From Stutzerimonas stutzeri (GTDB lineage: Bacteria; Pseudomonadota; Gammaproteobacteria; Pseudomonadales; Pseudomonadaceae), in the NCBI RefSeq assembly GCF_009789555.1, contig NZ_CP046902.1, positions 2,558,001-2,622,000 on the forward strand: a stretch of DNA of 64,000 bases, read 5' to 3'. The notes under the pieces were generated by a model. It was not told where the DNA came from, did not search any database, and saw only the letters and a list, made by a program, of their open reading frames with translations. Below, one piece after another: positions 43,632 through 52,688 of this stretch. Every line of letters starts with the position of its first letter. Position 1 is the stretch's first letter. Made by a program: the position numbers and the translations under genes.

Positions 43632-44597
43632 TTAACTGGAGGCTGGCAATATGCCATGATCCTTCAGGAAGCGGGCGATCCGTTCCGTCAGCTCATGGGC
43701 GATGGGCAGCTCGGGCTGGTTGTAGCTGGCCGTCTGCGTGGCACGGTCCATTGCAGCGATGCGCAGCACATGATTCATCCTGGTTATCAGCGCCAGTTCC
43801 GCGTCCTCCCTGGCGCGCTGCAAGGCGAGCGCATCGTCGCGCTCGACCTGGATATCGTGGGTACCCTGGACGATCAGCGCGGGCGCGCGCGCATTGGCGA
43901 ATGCTTGTGCAGGGTCCTGGGCGAACAGTGAGATCAAATAAGGCTGCACGCTTGGGCGAAACAGCACCTGCAATGCCTCCGGAACCGGTTCATGGGTGCG
44001 TCCCGCCTTGAGTTCATCGATCAGATAATGGGCGGTCGCCAGCAACGGCGGGGGCAGCCGGCCCTGGAGCTGTTCGCGCAGGAGCAGATCGATAGGGCGA
44101 CCGCTCCCAGCAATGCTGATCAACGCGGCCGGCTCAACGAGCGGCGCGGTCAGGCTGGCGATCAAGGCGCCCTCGCTGTGGCCGATCAGCACCACTTTGG
44201 AGAAGCGCGGGTCGGCTTTCAGCAGCCGCACCCAGGCCACGGCATCGGCCACGTAACCCTCCACGCTCAGTTGACGCTCGTCCGGCGACGTCGCCAGGCT
44301 GCGGCCAACCCCGCGCTTGTCATAGCGGAGACTGGCGATGCCGCGTCTGGCAAGCGCTTGTGCCAATCGCTTGAGGCTGTCGTTGCGGCCCATGGGGTTG
44401 TTGCCGTTGCGGTCGGTCGGGCCCGATCCTGCGATTATCAGTGCCACCGGCAACGGTTCGGCGCTTTTAGGCAGGAGCAGCGTGCCGTGCAGATAACCTC
44501 CGGGTACCGGCACGGTCATCGTCTGGTTCAGCAGCGTCTGGGCCTGGCTGTGGGTGGCAAACATGGCAACAAATGCAAAGAGTAAGAACAAACGCAT
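43632..44597 (-). CDS. Secreted alpha/beta hydrolase
   Basis: A 321-residue protein with a signal peptide (MRLFLLFAFVAMFATHSQAQ, cut after SQA or AQ) and an alpha/beta-hydrolase fold. The oxyanion region is IIAGSGPTDRNGNNP (about 55-69), RYDKRGVGRS follows, and the nucleophile serine is in LIGHSEGALIA (about 150-160). A late Asp (VQGTHDIQVE) and His (MNHVLRI) complete the triad. The family is often annotated as YqiA- or serine aminopeptidase-like. The substrate is unknown; it is periplasmic by signal peptide. An upstream ATG at 44615 would add six residues. Confidence 0.88.
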   Translation of the reverse strand: MRLFLLFAFVAMFATHSQAQTLLNQTMTVPVPGGYLHGTLLLPKSAEPLPVALIIAGSGPTDRNGNNPMGRNDSLKRLAQALARRGIASLRYDKRGVGRSLATSPDERQLSVEGYVADAVAWVRLLKADPRFSKVVLIGHSEGALIASLTAPLVEPAALISIAGSGRPIDLLLREQLQGRLPPPLLATAHYLIDELKAGRTHEPVPEALQVLFRPSVQPYLISLFAQDPAQAFANARAPALIVQGTHDIQVERDDALALQRAREDAELALITRMNHVLRIAAMDRATQTASYNQPELPIAHELTERIARFLKDHGILPASS

Positions 44598-44754
44598 GGG
44601 CGGGAAGTCAGCCATCGGCGGAGCGGGTTGGATGCACAGCGAGCCGATTGGTTCGCTTGTCCGCAGTATGCGCTGTCACCATAGGGCAGTGAAACCGGTG
44701 GCGGCTCGGGTATACTTTCGGCCCTTTGTTTAGGTCGATCGCGGAGCGCCCTGC

Positions 44755-45846
44755 ATGTCCGGCAACACATACGGCAAGCTGTTCACCGTTACCACCGCTG
44801 GCGAGAGCCATGGTCCGGCGCTGGTCGCCATCGTCGATGGTTGTCCGCCGGGGCTGGAGCTGTCCGCCGCAGACCTGCAGCGGGACCTCGACCGACGCAA
44901 GCCCGGCACCAGCCGGCATACCACCCAGCGTCAGGAAGCAGACGAGGTGGAAATCCTTTCCGGCGTATTCGAGGGGCGCACCACCGGTTGCCCGATTGGG
45001 TTGCTGATTCGCAATACCGACCAGAAGTCCAAGGATTACTCGGCGATCAAGGATCAGTTTCGTCCCGCTCATGCTGACTACAGCTACCATCACAAGTATG
45101 GCTTGCGCGACTATCGTGGTGGCGGACGCAGCTCGGCGCGCGAAACGGCCATGCGCGTTGCGGCAGGTGCCATCGCCAAGAAATACCTGGCGACGCTGGG
45201 CATTCAGGTGCGCGGCTACATGAGCCAGTTGGGGCCGATCGAAATCCCGTTCAAGACCTGGGACAGCGTTGAACAGAACGCGTTCTTCAGCCCCGATCCG
45301 GACAAGGTGCCGGAGCTGGAGGCGTACATGGACCAGTTGCGTCGCGACCAGGATTCGGTCGGTGCGAAAGTCACCGTGGTCGCCGAAGGCGTACCGCCCG
45401 GTCTCGGCGAGCCCATCTTCGATCGCCTGGACGCGGACCTTGCGCATGCCCTGATGAGTATCAACGCAGTCAAAGGCGTGGAGATCGGTGCCGGTTTCGC
45501 CAGTGTTAGCCAGCGCGGCACCGAGCACCGCGATGAAATGACGCCGGCCGGCTTCCTGTCGAACAATGCAGGTGGCGTGCTGGGTGGCATCTCCTCCGGT
45601 CAGCCGATCATCGCCCATCTGGCGCTCAAGCCAACCTCCAGCATCACCACGCCGGGTCGCTCGATCGATGTCGCTGGCCAGCCGGTCGAGGTGGTCACCA
45701 AGGGTCGTCACGACCCCTGCGTTGGTATCCGGGCCACGCCGATTGCCGAGGCGATGATGGCCATCGTGTTGCTGGATCATCTGCTGCGCCATCGTGGCCA
45801 GAATGCCGACGTGCAGGTGGCCACGCCGGTGTTGAGGCAACTATGA
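44755..45846 (+). CDS. aroC: Chorismate synthase
   Basis: Last step of the shikimate pathway, EPSP to chorismate with reduced FMN. The 363-residue enzyme begins SGNTYGKLFTVTTAGESHGPAL after the ATG and has the later signatures RPAHADYSYHHKYG, GRSSARETAMRVAAGAIAKKYL, and the C-terminal RHDPCVGIRATPIAEAM. A TATACT -10-like element lies at about 44712. It supplies the chorismate used by PheA and TyrA in the operon at 28-34 kb. Confidence 0.98.
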   Translation: MSGNTYGKLFTVTTAGESHGPALVAIVDGCPPGLELSAADLQRDLDRRKPGTSRHTTQRQEADEVEILSGVFEGRTTGCPIGLLIRNTDQKSKDYSAIKDQFRPAHADYSYHHKYGLRDYRGGGRSSARETAMRVAAGAIAKKYLATLGIQVRGYMSQLGPIEIPFKTWDSVEQNAFFSPDPDKVPELEAYMDQLRRDQDSVGAKVTVVAEGVPPGLGEPIFDRLDADLAHALMSINAVKGVEIGAGFASVSQRGTEHRDEMTPAGFLSNNAGGVLGGISSGQPIIAHLALKPTSSITTPGRSIDVAGQPVEVVTKGRHDPCVGIRATPIAEAMMAIVLLDHLLRHRGQNADVQVATPVLRQL

Positions 45847-45933
45847 GCGTGAAGCTGGCAGATTGAAGCCGACAGAAGCGCCGCGCGCTCGACGCGGCGG
45901 CAGCCGTTGCTTCCCGCTCATGGCGCCAGGCGT

Positions 45934-47085
45934 ATGACGACTGCTCTGCCGTACTGGCGCCTGTCCGGCTTTTATTTTTTCTACTTCGCGTTGCTCGGTT
46001 CCACCGCGCCGTTCCTCGGCCTGTATTTCGACCACCTTGGCTTCAGCGCCGAGCGAATCGGTGAACTGGTCGCCATCCCCATGCTGATGCGCTGCCTGGC
46101 GCCGAACCTGTGGGGTTGGCTGGGCGATGTCACGGGGCGGCGGCTGCTAATCGTCCGCGTTGGCGCGCTTTGCACGCTGCTTTCGTTCAGTTTGATCTTC
46201 TACGGTAAAAGCTACGCCTGGCTCGCCCTGGTGATGGCGCTGCATGCGTTCTTCTGGCATGCCGTGCTGCCGCAATTCGAAGTCATCACCCTGGCTCACC
46301 TGCGGGGGCAGGCGTCTCGCTACAGCCAGATTCGCCTGTGGGGCAGTGTCGGGTTCATTGTCGCGGTGGTGGGGCTTGGCGCACTGTTCGACCGGCTGAG
46401 CCTGGATATCTACCCCGTGGCGGTCATGGCCGTCATGATCGGCATTCTCATCAGCAGTGCCTGGGTGCCCAATGCGGTACCCGAGCAGCGACCGGAGACG
46501 GCCGGGCAGGGCGGCTTCCTCCGTCAACTATGCCGCCCTGGCGTACTGGCGTTCTTCGCCTGTGTTGGGCTGATGCAGGTCAGTCATGGGCCTTACTACA
46601 CCTTCTTCAGCATTCATCTCGAAGCGCTCGGATATGGTCGCGGCACCATCGGCCTCCTGTGGGCGCTGGGTGTGATTGCCGAGATCCTGGTGTTCCTGGT
46701 GATGGCCAGGCTGTTGGCGCGCTTTTCGTTGCGCCAGGTCCTGGCGGCGAGTTTCGTGTTGGCGGCGATACGCTGGCTGCTGCTGGGCACGCTGGCCGAT
46801 CACCTTGGCGTGCTGCTGGTCGCGCAGTTGATGCATGCCGCGACATTCGGCAGTTTTCATGCGGCGGCGATTCATTTCGTCCAGCGCAGCTTCGGCCATC
46901 GCCAGCAAGGGCAGGGGCAGGCGCTGTATGCGACGCTGGCTGGCATCGGTGGGGCGCTGGGTGCGCTTTACTCTGGCTACAGCTGGGCCAGCCTTGGCCC
47001 GCTATGGACCTTCGCCATCGCGAGTCTGGCGGCGCTGGCCGCAGCCGTTATCATTGCCATCCCCAAGCAGGAGAACCCGGCATGA
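45934..47085 (+). CDS. MFS transporter
   Basis: A 383-residue twelve-helix permease of the MFS_1-like/HcaT branch. The start MTTALPYWRLSGFYFFYFALLG is preferred; an upstream ATG at 45907 adds nine residues. The GxLaDrxGRR-like loop reads GWLGDVTGRRLLIV (about 68-81), and another conserved stretch is YSQIRLWGSVGFI. The stop overlaps the mtnB start by 4 nt (ATGA), so it is co-expressed with the methionine-salvage genes. A role in uptake of methylthioribose or a related compound is possible but not shown. Confidence 0.9.
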   Translation: MTTALPYWRLSGFYFFYFALLGSTAPFLGLYFDHLGFSAERIGELVAIPMLMRCLAPNLWGWLGDVTGRRLLIVRVGALCTLLSFSLIFYGKSYAWLALVMALHAFFWHAVLPQFEVITLAHLRGQASRYSQIRLWGSVGFIVAVVGLGALFDRLSLDIYPVAVMAVMIGILISSAWVPNAVPEQRPETAGQGGFLRQLCRPGVLAFFACVGLMQVSHGPYYTFFSIHLEALGYGRGTIGLLWALGVIAEILVFLVMARLLARFSLRQVLAASFVLAAIRWLLLGTLADHLGVLLVAQLMHAATFGSFHAAAIHFVQRSFGHRQQGQGQALYATLAGIGGALGALYSGYSWASLGPLWTFAIASLAALAAAVIIAIPKQENPA

Positions 47086-47702
47086 CCGCCAATCGTGAAC
47101 ACTTGTCGCAGGCCATCATCGACGCGGGCCGTTTCCTCTATGGTCGCGGCTGGTCGCCGGCGACCAGCAGCAACTATTCGGCGCGGCTGACGCGCGGCGA
47201 AGCCCTGCTGACCGTATCCGGCAAGCACAAGGGCCAACTGACGATGGATGATCTGCTGGCGGTCGACATGGACGGTCGCAGTCTGGAAGCGGGCAAGAAG
47301 CCGTCGGCCGAAACGCTGCTGCACACGCAGTTGTATCGCTGGAAACCGGAAATTGGCGCGGTGCTGCACACCCATTCGGTCAATGCCACCGTCCTGTCGC
47401 GCCTCTGCCTGAGCGATTCGCTGGTGTTTGCCGACTATGAACTGCAGAAGGCCTTGGGCGGCATTTCGACCCATGAATCCCAGGTCCTGGTGCCGATTTT
47501 CGACAACGACCAGGATATCAGTCGGCTCGCCTCACGGGTCCAGCCCTGGCTCGATGAGCATCCCGATTGCGTCGGCTATCTGATTCGCGGCCACGGCCTG
47601 TATACCTGGGGCGCCCAGATGAGCGATGCGCTTCGCCAGATCGAGGCATTCGAGTTCCTGTTCGAGTGCGAGCTGAAGATGCGCTCATTGCAGCGGGTCT
47701 GA
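47082..47702 (+). CDS. mtnB: Methylthioribulose-1-phosphate dehydratase
   Basis: A zinc class II aldolase-fold enzyme of methionine salvage that dehydrates methylthioribulose-1-phosphate. The 206 residues show GWSPATSSNYSARL (about 24-37), SGKHKGQLT, the metal histidines in LHTHSVNATVLS (about 95) and RGHGLYTWG. It overlaps the MFS gene and is followed after 83 nt by mtnD. A longer frame upstream overlaps the transporter and is a shadow. Confidence 0.95.
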   Translation: MTANREHLSQAIIDAGRFLYGRGWSPATSSNYSARLTRGEALLTVSGKHKGQLTMDDLLAVDMDGRSLEAGKKPSAETLLHTQLYRWKPEIGAVLHTHSVNATVLSRLCLSDSLVFADYELQKALGGISTHESQVLVPIFDNDQDISRLASRVQPWLDEHPDCVGYLIRGHGLYTWGAQMSDALRQIEAFEFLFECELKMRSLQRV

Positions 47703-47785
47703 CCTCGCACCGCTTTCACCGCACGCAGCGCGTGCCCGAACAACCGATAAGGACCGGGGCAGCCATCCCGGCCGGAGACATCAAT

Positions 47786-48331
47786 ATGAGCATCCTCAGC
47801 GTTTATCAGGACAGCATTCCCGAGCAGCCACTCAAGGTCCTCACCCATGTCGACGACATCGCCGCCACACTGGCCGAGGTGGGTGTGCATCTCGAACGGT
47901 GGGAGGCCAGTGCCCCCATCGGTGCCGGCGCTGACCCGCAGGAGGTGATTGCTGCCTATCGCCCGCAGATCGACCGGCTGATGAAGGAGCGCGGCTACGT
48001 CACGGTCGATGTCATCAGCCTGACCCGCGATCACCCACAGAAGGCCGAACTGCGCGCCAAGTTTCTTGAGGAGCACCGTCATGCCGAGGACGAGGTGCGC
48101 TTCTTCGTCGCCGGTCGCGGGCTGTTCACACTGCACGTCGAGGACAAGGTATACGCGGTGCTCTGTGAAAAGAACGACCTGATTTCGGTGCCCGCCGGAA
48201 CCCGGCACTGGTTCGACATGGGCGAAAACCCTTACTTCGTGGCCATTCGTCTGTTCAACAACCCTGAGGGCTGGGTCGCGCAATTCACCGGTGAAGACAT
48301 CGCCGCGCGCTTCCCGAGGCTGGAGGATTGA
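47786..48331 (+). CDS. mtnD: Acireductone dioxygenase
   Basis: A cupin enzyme using Fe (or Ni) to split acireductone, giving the keto acid precursor of methionine. The 181 residues contain the metal ligands in EEHRHAEDEVRFFV (HxH plus E, about 95-108) and the second-motif histidine GTRHWFDMG. It ends 2 nt before the mtnC start. It works directly after MtnC. Confidence 0.96.
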   Translation: MSILSVYQDSIPEQPLKVLTHVDDIAATLAEVGVHLERWEASAPIGAGADPQEVIAAYRPQIDRLMKERGYVTVDVISLTRDHPQKAELRAKFLEEHRHAEDEVRFFVAGRGLFTLHVEDKVYAVLCEKNDLISVPAGTRHWFDMGENPYFVAIRLFNNPEGWVAQFTGEDIAARFPRLED

Positions 48332-48333
48332 CG

Positions 48334-49017
48334 ATGCCGATCAAAGCCATTGTCACCGACATCGAGGGCACCACCAGCGCGGTGAGCTTCGTCTTCGACG
48401 TGCTGTTCCCCTTCGCGCGGGCGCATTTGCCGGCGTTCGTACGCGACCACGGGGACGAAGCCGAAGTGGCGGAGCAGATTGCGGCGGTGCGTCGCGAAAG
48501 CGGTGAGCCGGATGCGGATATCGAACGCGTCGTCGAGATTCTCCTGGACTGGATCGCCGCCGACCGCAAGGCCACCCCTCTGAAGGCCCTGCAAGGCATG
48601 GTCTGGGCGCAAGGTTATCGTGCCGGCCAGCTCAAGGGCCACGTGTACCCGGACGCGGTGCAGGCGTTGCGCCGCTGGCACGATCAGGGGTACGCGCTGT
48701 ATGTGTATTCGTCCGGGTCCGTCCAGGCGCAGAAGCTGATCTTTGGCTGTGCCGAGGTGGGCGACCTGACGCCACTGTTCTGCGGCTATTTCGACACGGG
48801 CAGCGGGCACAAGCGTGAGGCTGAATCCTATGTGCGGATCGCCGCCTCGATCGGCCTGCCCGCCGCCGAAATTCTGTTTCTGTCCGATGTCGTGGAGGAA
48901 CTCGATGCCGCACGCGCGGCCGGCATGCACACCTGCGGACTGGCGCGTGACGGCGGTGAGCTGCCGGGGCATACGGTGGTCGACAGCTTCGCGGCCATCG
49001 ACCCTGCCGGGTACTGA
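48334..49017 (+). CDS. mtnC: Enolase-phosphatase E1
   Basis: A HAD-superfamily enzyme that enolises and dephosphorylates 2,3-diketo-5-methylthiopentyl-1-phosphate to acireductone. The 227 residues have the variant HAD motif I VTDIEGTTSAVSFV (nucleophile Asp in DIEGT), SSGSVQAQKLIFG for motif II, and FLSDVVEELDAA for motif IV. The start is ATG at 48334, not the TTG two codons earlier. The pathway order mtnB-mtnD-mtnC is as in P. aeruginosa. Confidence 0.96.
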   Translation: MPIKAIVTDIEGTTSAVSFVFDVLFPFARAHLPAFVRDHGDEAEVAEQIAAVRRESGEPDADIERVVEILLDWIAADRKATPLKALQGMVWAQGYRAGQLKGHVYPDAVQALRRWHDQGYALYVYSSGSVQAQKLIFGCAEVGDLTPLFCGYFDTGSGHKREAESYVRIAASIGLPAAEILFLSDVVEELDAARAAGMHTCGLARDGGELPGHTVVDSFAAIDPAGY

Positions 49018-49090
49018 GCGGACCGCCTACTGAACCCTCAAACCGCCCAGGCATCCTAATTACGAACTCACCGTACTTTGGAGTCTTGCC

Positions 49091-49300
49091 ATGACCGATG
49101 CTTTCGGCGGTATTTTCGGCCTGCTTATCCTTGCACTGGATATCTGGGCCATCGTCAGCGTGCTCCGTAGCGATAGCACCACTGGCAAAAAGGCCCTCTG
49201 GGTGTTGCTGATCGTCATTCTGCCGGTCCTGGGCCTGATCATCTGGGGCATCATGGGACCGCGTGGCAATCGTCCCGATGACCGGAACCTGAGGCCCTGA
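49091..49300 (+). CDS. Small PLDc_N-type membrane protein (first of a pair)
   Basis: A 69-residue protein with two transmembrane helices: GGIFGLLILALDIWAIVSVL (about 6-25) and ALWVLLIVILPVLGLIIWGIMG (about 35-56). The W-I..L-P-x-x-G-x-I-x-W pattern is that of the PLDc_N domain found at the N-terminus of cardiolipin synthases and as free small proteins. It is followed 3 nt later by a paralogue. Possibly a membrane-stress or phospholipid-related pair; function unknown. Confidence 0.8.
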   Translation: MTDAFGGIFGLLILALDIWAIVSVLRSDSTTGKKALWVLLIVILPVLGLIIWGIMGPRGNRPDDRNLRP

Positions 49301-49303
49301 CCG

Positions 49304-49495
49304 ATGGAGACCTGGAGTGCGCTGCTGGCATTGGCGGTGGCGATCGCTGACGTCATCGCCATCATCCAGGTCTGGCGCACGCGCATCGAACCTGGACGCA
49401 AGATCATCTGGAGCCTTGTCATCGTGCTGTTGCCGGTGGTGGGGCTGATCATGTGGCTGGTCGCTGCCGGGCACCTGGCCAGGGTCAGGTTGTAA
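49304..49495 (+). CDS. Small PLDc_N-type membrane protein (second of a pair)
   Basis: A 63-residue protein with the same two-helix plan as its neighbour: LLALAVAIADVIAIIQVW and IIWSLVIVLLPVVGLIMWLVA. The conserved PVVGLIMW turn matches PVLGLIIW in the upstream gene, so the two arose by tandem duplication. The histidine-phosphatase gene starts 5 nt downstream, making a compact three-gene unit. Confidence 0.78.
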   Translation: METWSALLALAVAIADVIAIIQVWRTRIEPGRKIIWSLVIVLLPVVGLIMWLVAAGHLARVRL

Positions 49496-49500
49496 TCGGT

Positions 49501-50055
49501 GTGCGAACGCTGGCGCTTGCGTTGCTGTTGTCAGCCGTGTCTGGCGCTGGCGCCCAGGAGCATGCGGCGTGGTCGATGTTGCGTGAAGGGCGGGCCGTTC
49601 TGATACTGCGGCACGCAACGGCGCCCGGATATGCCGATCCGCCGGGTTTCGTGCTGGAAGACTGCGCCACGCAGCGCAATCTCGACGAAGCAGGGCGCTC
49701 GGAGGCGAAGCGCTGGGGCGACTTGCTTCGCCAGAACGGCGTCTCCAGCCCGAGGATTCTCAGCAGTCGGTGGTGCCGGGCTCTGGAGACGGCCCGGCGG
49801 ATGGCATTGGCGCCAGTCGAACCCGTTGCGGTGCTTGACTCCTTCTTCGATCGGCCCGGTCAGGGCGCAACCCAGACCGCGGCGTTGCGCCGGTTGATCA
49901 ATTCGCTGTCGCCTGAACCACCCGTCGTGCTCGTCACGCACCAGGTCAACATAACGGCGCTGACCGGTGTGTTCCCGCGTTCCGGTGAGGGGATCGTGCT
50001 GGCCTTGCCGGTCAACGATCCACCGCACGTGTTGGCAAGGATTGCACCCCCGTAG
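49501..50055 (+). CDS. Secreted histidine phosphatase family protein
   Basis: A 184-residue periplasmic protein. The start is GTG at 49501 (MRTLALALLLSAVSGAGAQE, a signal peptide cut after GAQ or AGA), 11 nt after AGG. The phosphoglycerate-mutase-like core has LILRHATAPGYADPP (catalytic His) and late THQVNITALTG with the second His. The 3' end overlaps the opposite-strand glycosylase by 44 nt. Confidence 0.85.
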   Translation: MRTLALALLLSAVSGAGAQEHAAWSMLREGRAVLILRHATAPGYADPPGFVLEDCATQRNLDEAGRSEAKRWGDLLRQNGVSSPRILSSRWCRALETARRMALAPVEPVAVLDSFFDRPGQGATQTAALRRLINSLSPEPPVVLVTHQVNITALTGVFPRSGEGIVLALPVNDPPHVLARIAPP

Positions 50056-50953
50056 GCTGCTTGCGCTTCGGCTCCATGAGGGCGTCGCTGTAGGTTTGCC
50101 AGATATGCACGGCCGCGTATGCACGCCACGGCCGCCATGCCTGTGATCGTGCCAGCAGCTGTTTGGCCGTTATGCCCGTGCTTCCCCATAACGGCGCCTT
50201 TAGCAGGCCAAGGTCGGCGGCCGGGAACGCATCCGCTTCACCGAACCCTCGAAGCGCAATGTACTCGGCGGTCCAAGGACCGATTCCCGGCAGCTCGCAG
50301 AGCCGGCTGACCAGCGCGTCCGCCCCCTGTCCGATCTGGAGTTCAAGCGCGCCATCGGCCACCGCGGCGGCGAAGCGCTGCAAGGTTGCGACGCGCTTGC
50401 CCGGCATGCCGATGTTCTCCATGCAGGCGCTGGCGATTACCGCGGCGCTAGGGAACAGCCGGAGCAGGGCGCCATCGGGGCTTGGCGAAGGCAGTTCTTC
50501 GCCAAACCGATCTACCAGACGCCGCGCAATGGTCACCGCCGCCTTTACCGTGATCTGCTGCCCAATGATGGCTCGCACGGCTTGTTCGAAGGGGTCGAAG
50601 GCACTGGGCAGCCGCAGCGCGGGGCTGGCACCGACCAGCGGCCCGAGCTGGGGGTCGTTGGTGAAATGGCGCGTAATGGCGGCTGGATCGGCGTCGAGAT
50701 CGAACATCTTGCGAACCCGGGCGCCCAGCAGTGGCGCGTGCGCGTGTAGCGAATCGCTCAGCGTCAGTTCGAGCGCAGGCTGGACTGCCGAGAAACGGAC
50801 ACTGAGCCAGCCCGCGCTGTCGCCGACGCGCACGGTACGGCTGTAGCGGTCGGATTCGAGCGACTCGACACCGGGTAACAGGCGCAGTGCGAAATGCTGG
50901 TGGAACTGCGACCAGCTCCAGGGTGGATTGAAGGGGAGCCGAATGGAGGTCAT
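50012..50953 (-). CDS. alkA: AlkA-type DNA-3-methyladenine glycosylase
   Basis: Removes alkylated bases from DNA. The 313 residues hold an N-terminal AlkA_N-like part and the HhH-GPD domain: IIGQQITVKAAVTIARRLV (about 137-155), the hairpin LCELPGIGPWTAEYIALRGFG, and the catalytic aspartate in FPAADLGLL. The start MTSIRLPFNPPWSW is chosen; the same frame stays open far upstream, but that part overlaps speE antisense and is a shadow. The tail overlaps the histidine-phosphatase gene by 44 nt. No Ada domain is fused. Confidence 0.92.
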   Translation of the reverse strand: MTSIRLPFNPPWSWSQFHQHFALRLLPGVESLESDRYSRTVRVGDSAGWLSVRFSAVQPALELTLSDSLHAHAPLLGARVRKMFDLDADPAAITRHFTNDPQLGPLVGASPALRLPSAFDPFEQAVRAIIGQQITVKAAVTIARRLVDRFGEELPSPSPDGALLRLFPSAAVIASACMENIGMPGKRVATLQRFAAAVADGALELQIGQGADALVSRLCELPGIGPWTAEYIALRGFGEADAFPAADLGLLKAPLWGSTGITAKQLLARSQAWRPWRAYAAVHIWQTYSDALMEPKRKQPTGVQSLPTRAVDR

Positions 50954-51118
50954 GGGTCGACGATAGCCGGCATTGATGGGGTTGTCTTCACCAGATGCGC
51001 TTTGAAAACAGATGGTTCCACCTGTCATATGACCAAAGTAGAATGCGCGTCTTTGCCAGTGGGCGGGCGTGACGATTCGCGCCGCTTGTCCGTTACGCCA
51101 TCCATCAGGGAGACACCC

Positions 51119-51979
<861 letters not shown>

Positions 51980-52334
51980 GCTGTTCGGTGCACTGCGGCG
52001 TTTATCGCAGCGCCCGTTGTCGATTGACCGCAAAGGCATGGGCGCTTGTGACTGAAAGGGCCCATTGCGGCGGCGACACATTCGCCGTATGTTCGGAAGG
52101 CGGCTGTATGCCGCCGGCGGTGCGTGATGCGGTACCCGCTGAGTCTTTGCGGTCGAATCGAACTCCCCGGCTTCGCCGAGGCCTATTGGATATACCGCAA
52201 GGTCTTCCGCTTCTGACTTCCCATTTTGACCAGGCAACCCCACGGCTGGCACTGCCCAGTCGTTCGCGCAACGAGGCAGAACAAGGCTTTTCATACCTGA
52301 AATCGTTCATCCATGAGTGAGAGGAGGTTGTTTT
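51980..52334. other. 355-nt intergenic stretch between speE and rraB
   Basis: No convincing coding sequence in any frame. Short open frames on both strands lack family features. A weak stem CTGCG/CGCAG lies just after the speE stop (about 51994-52012), with no U-run. A GAGGAGG ribosome site for the next gene lies at the end. AT-rich patches around 52215-52240 could hold the rraB promoter. Confidence 0.5.
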
Positions 52335-52676
52335 ATGAGTACCACCTTCCATGAGGATGTAAGCGGCAACGTGCTTTTGAGGATGAAAGAGGGAGGATTC
52401 GATTTTTCCCGCGTGCATCCCATAGAGTTCTACGCCGTGTTCCCGGACCGTGAACGCGCCTTCGCCGCCGCGAGCAGTTTTCGCGGTGAATGCGTCAACG
52501 CTCAGATTGCCCCCCGTGATGACGGCGCCTGGGACCTTCAGGTCAGCAAGGTGATGTATGCCACCTTCGATGGTATCGGTGACTTCGAGCAGGACCTGGA
52601 GAACCTGGTCGAGCCGCTGGGCGGTGTCGTCGACGGCTGGGGCGTGACGCAGGAAATCTCAGGCTGCGCTGTCTGA
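52335..52676 (+). CDS. rraB: RraB-type ribonuclease E inhibitor family protein
   Basis: A 113-residue protein of the RraB family, whose E. coli member binds RNase E and reduces its activity. It starts MSTTFHEDVSGNVLLRMKEGG, 5 nt after a strong GAGGAGG. The conserved FPDRERAFAAASSFRGEC and VSKVMYATFDGIGDFEQDLENLVEPLGGVVDGWGV (about 66-101) support the call. It stands alone, tail to tail with a LysR gene. Confidence 0.85.
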   Translation: MSTTFHEDVSGNVLLRMKEGGFDFSRVHPIEFYAVFPDRERAFAAASSFRGECVNAQIAPRDDGAWDLQVSKVMYATFDGIGDFEQDLENLVEPLGGVVDGWGVTQEISGCAV

Positions 52677-52688
52677 CCGTCGTTCACT

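Noticed and set aside
46338..47081. Upstream extension of the mtnB frame inside the MFS gene
   Set aside because: Out of frame with a certain transporter; MtnB has its normal length from 47082.
52002..52418. Minus-strand frame of 138 codons in the speE-rraB gap
   Set aside because: Overlaps the rraB start, no recognisable domain, low-quality composition.
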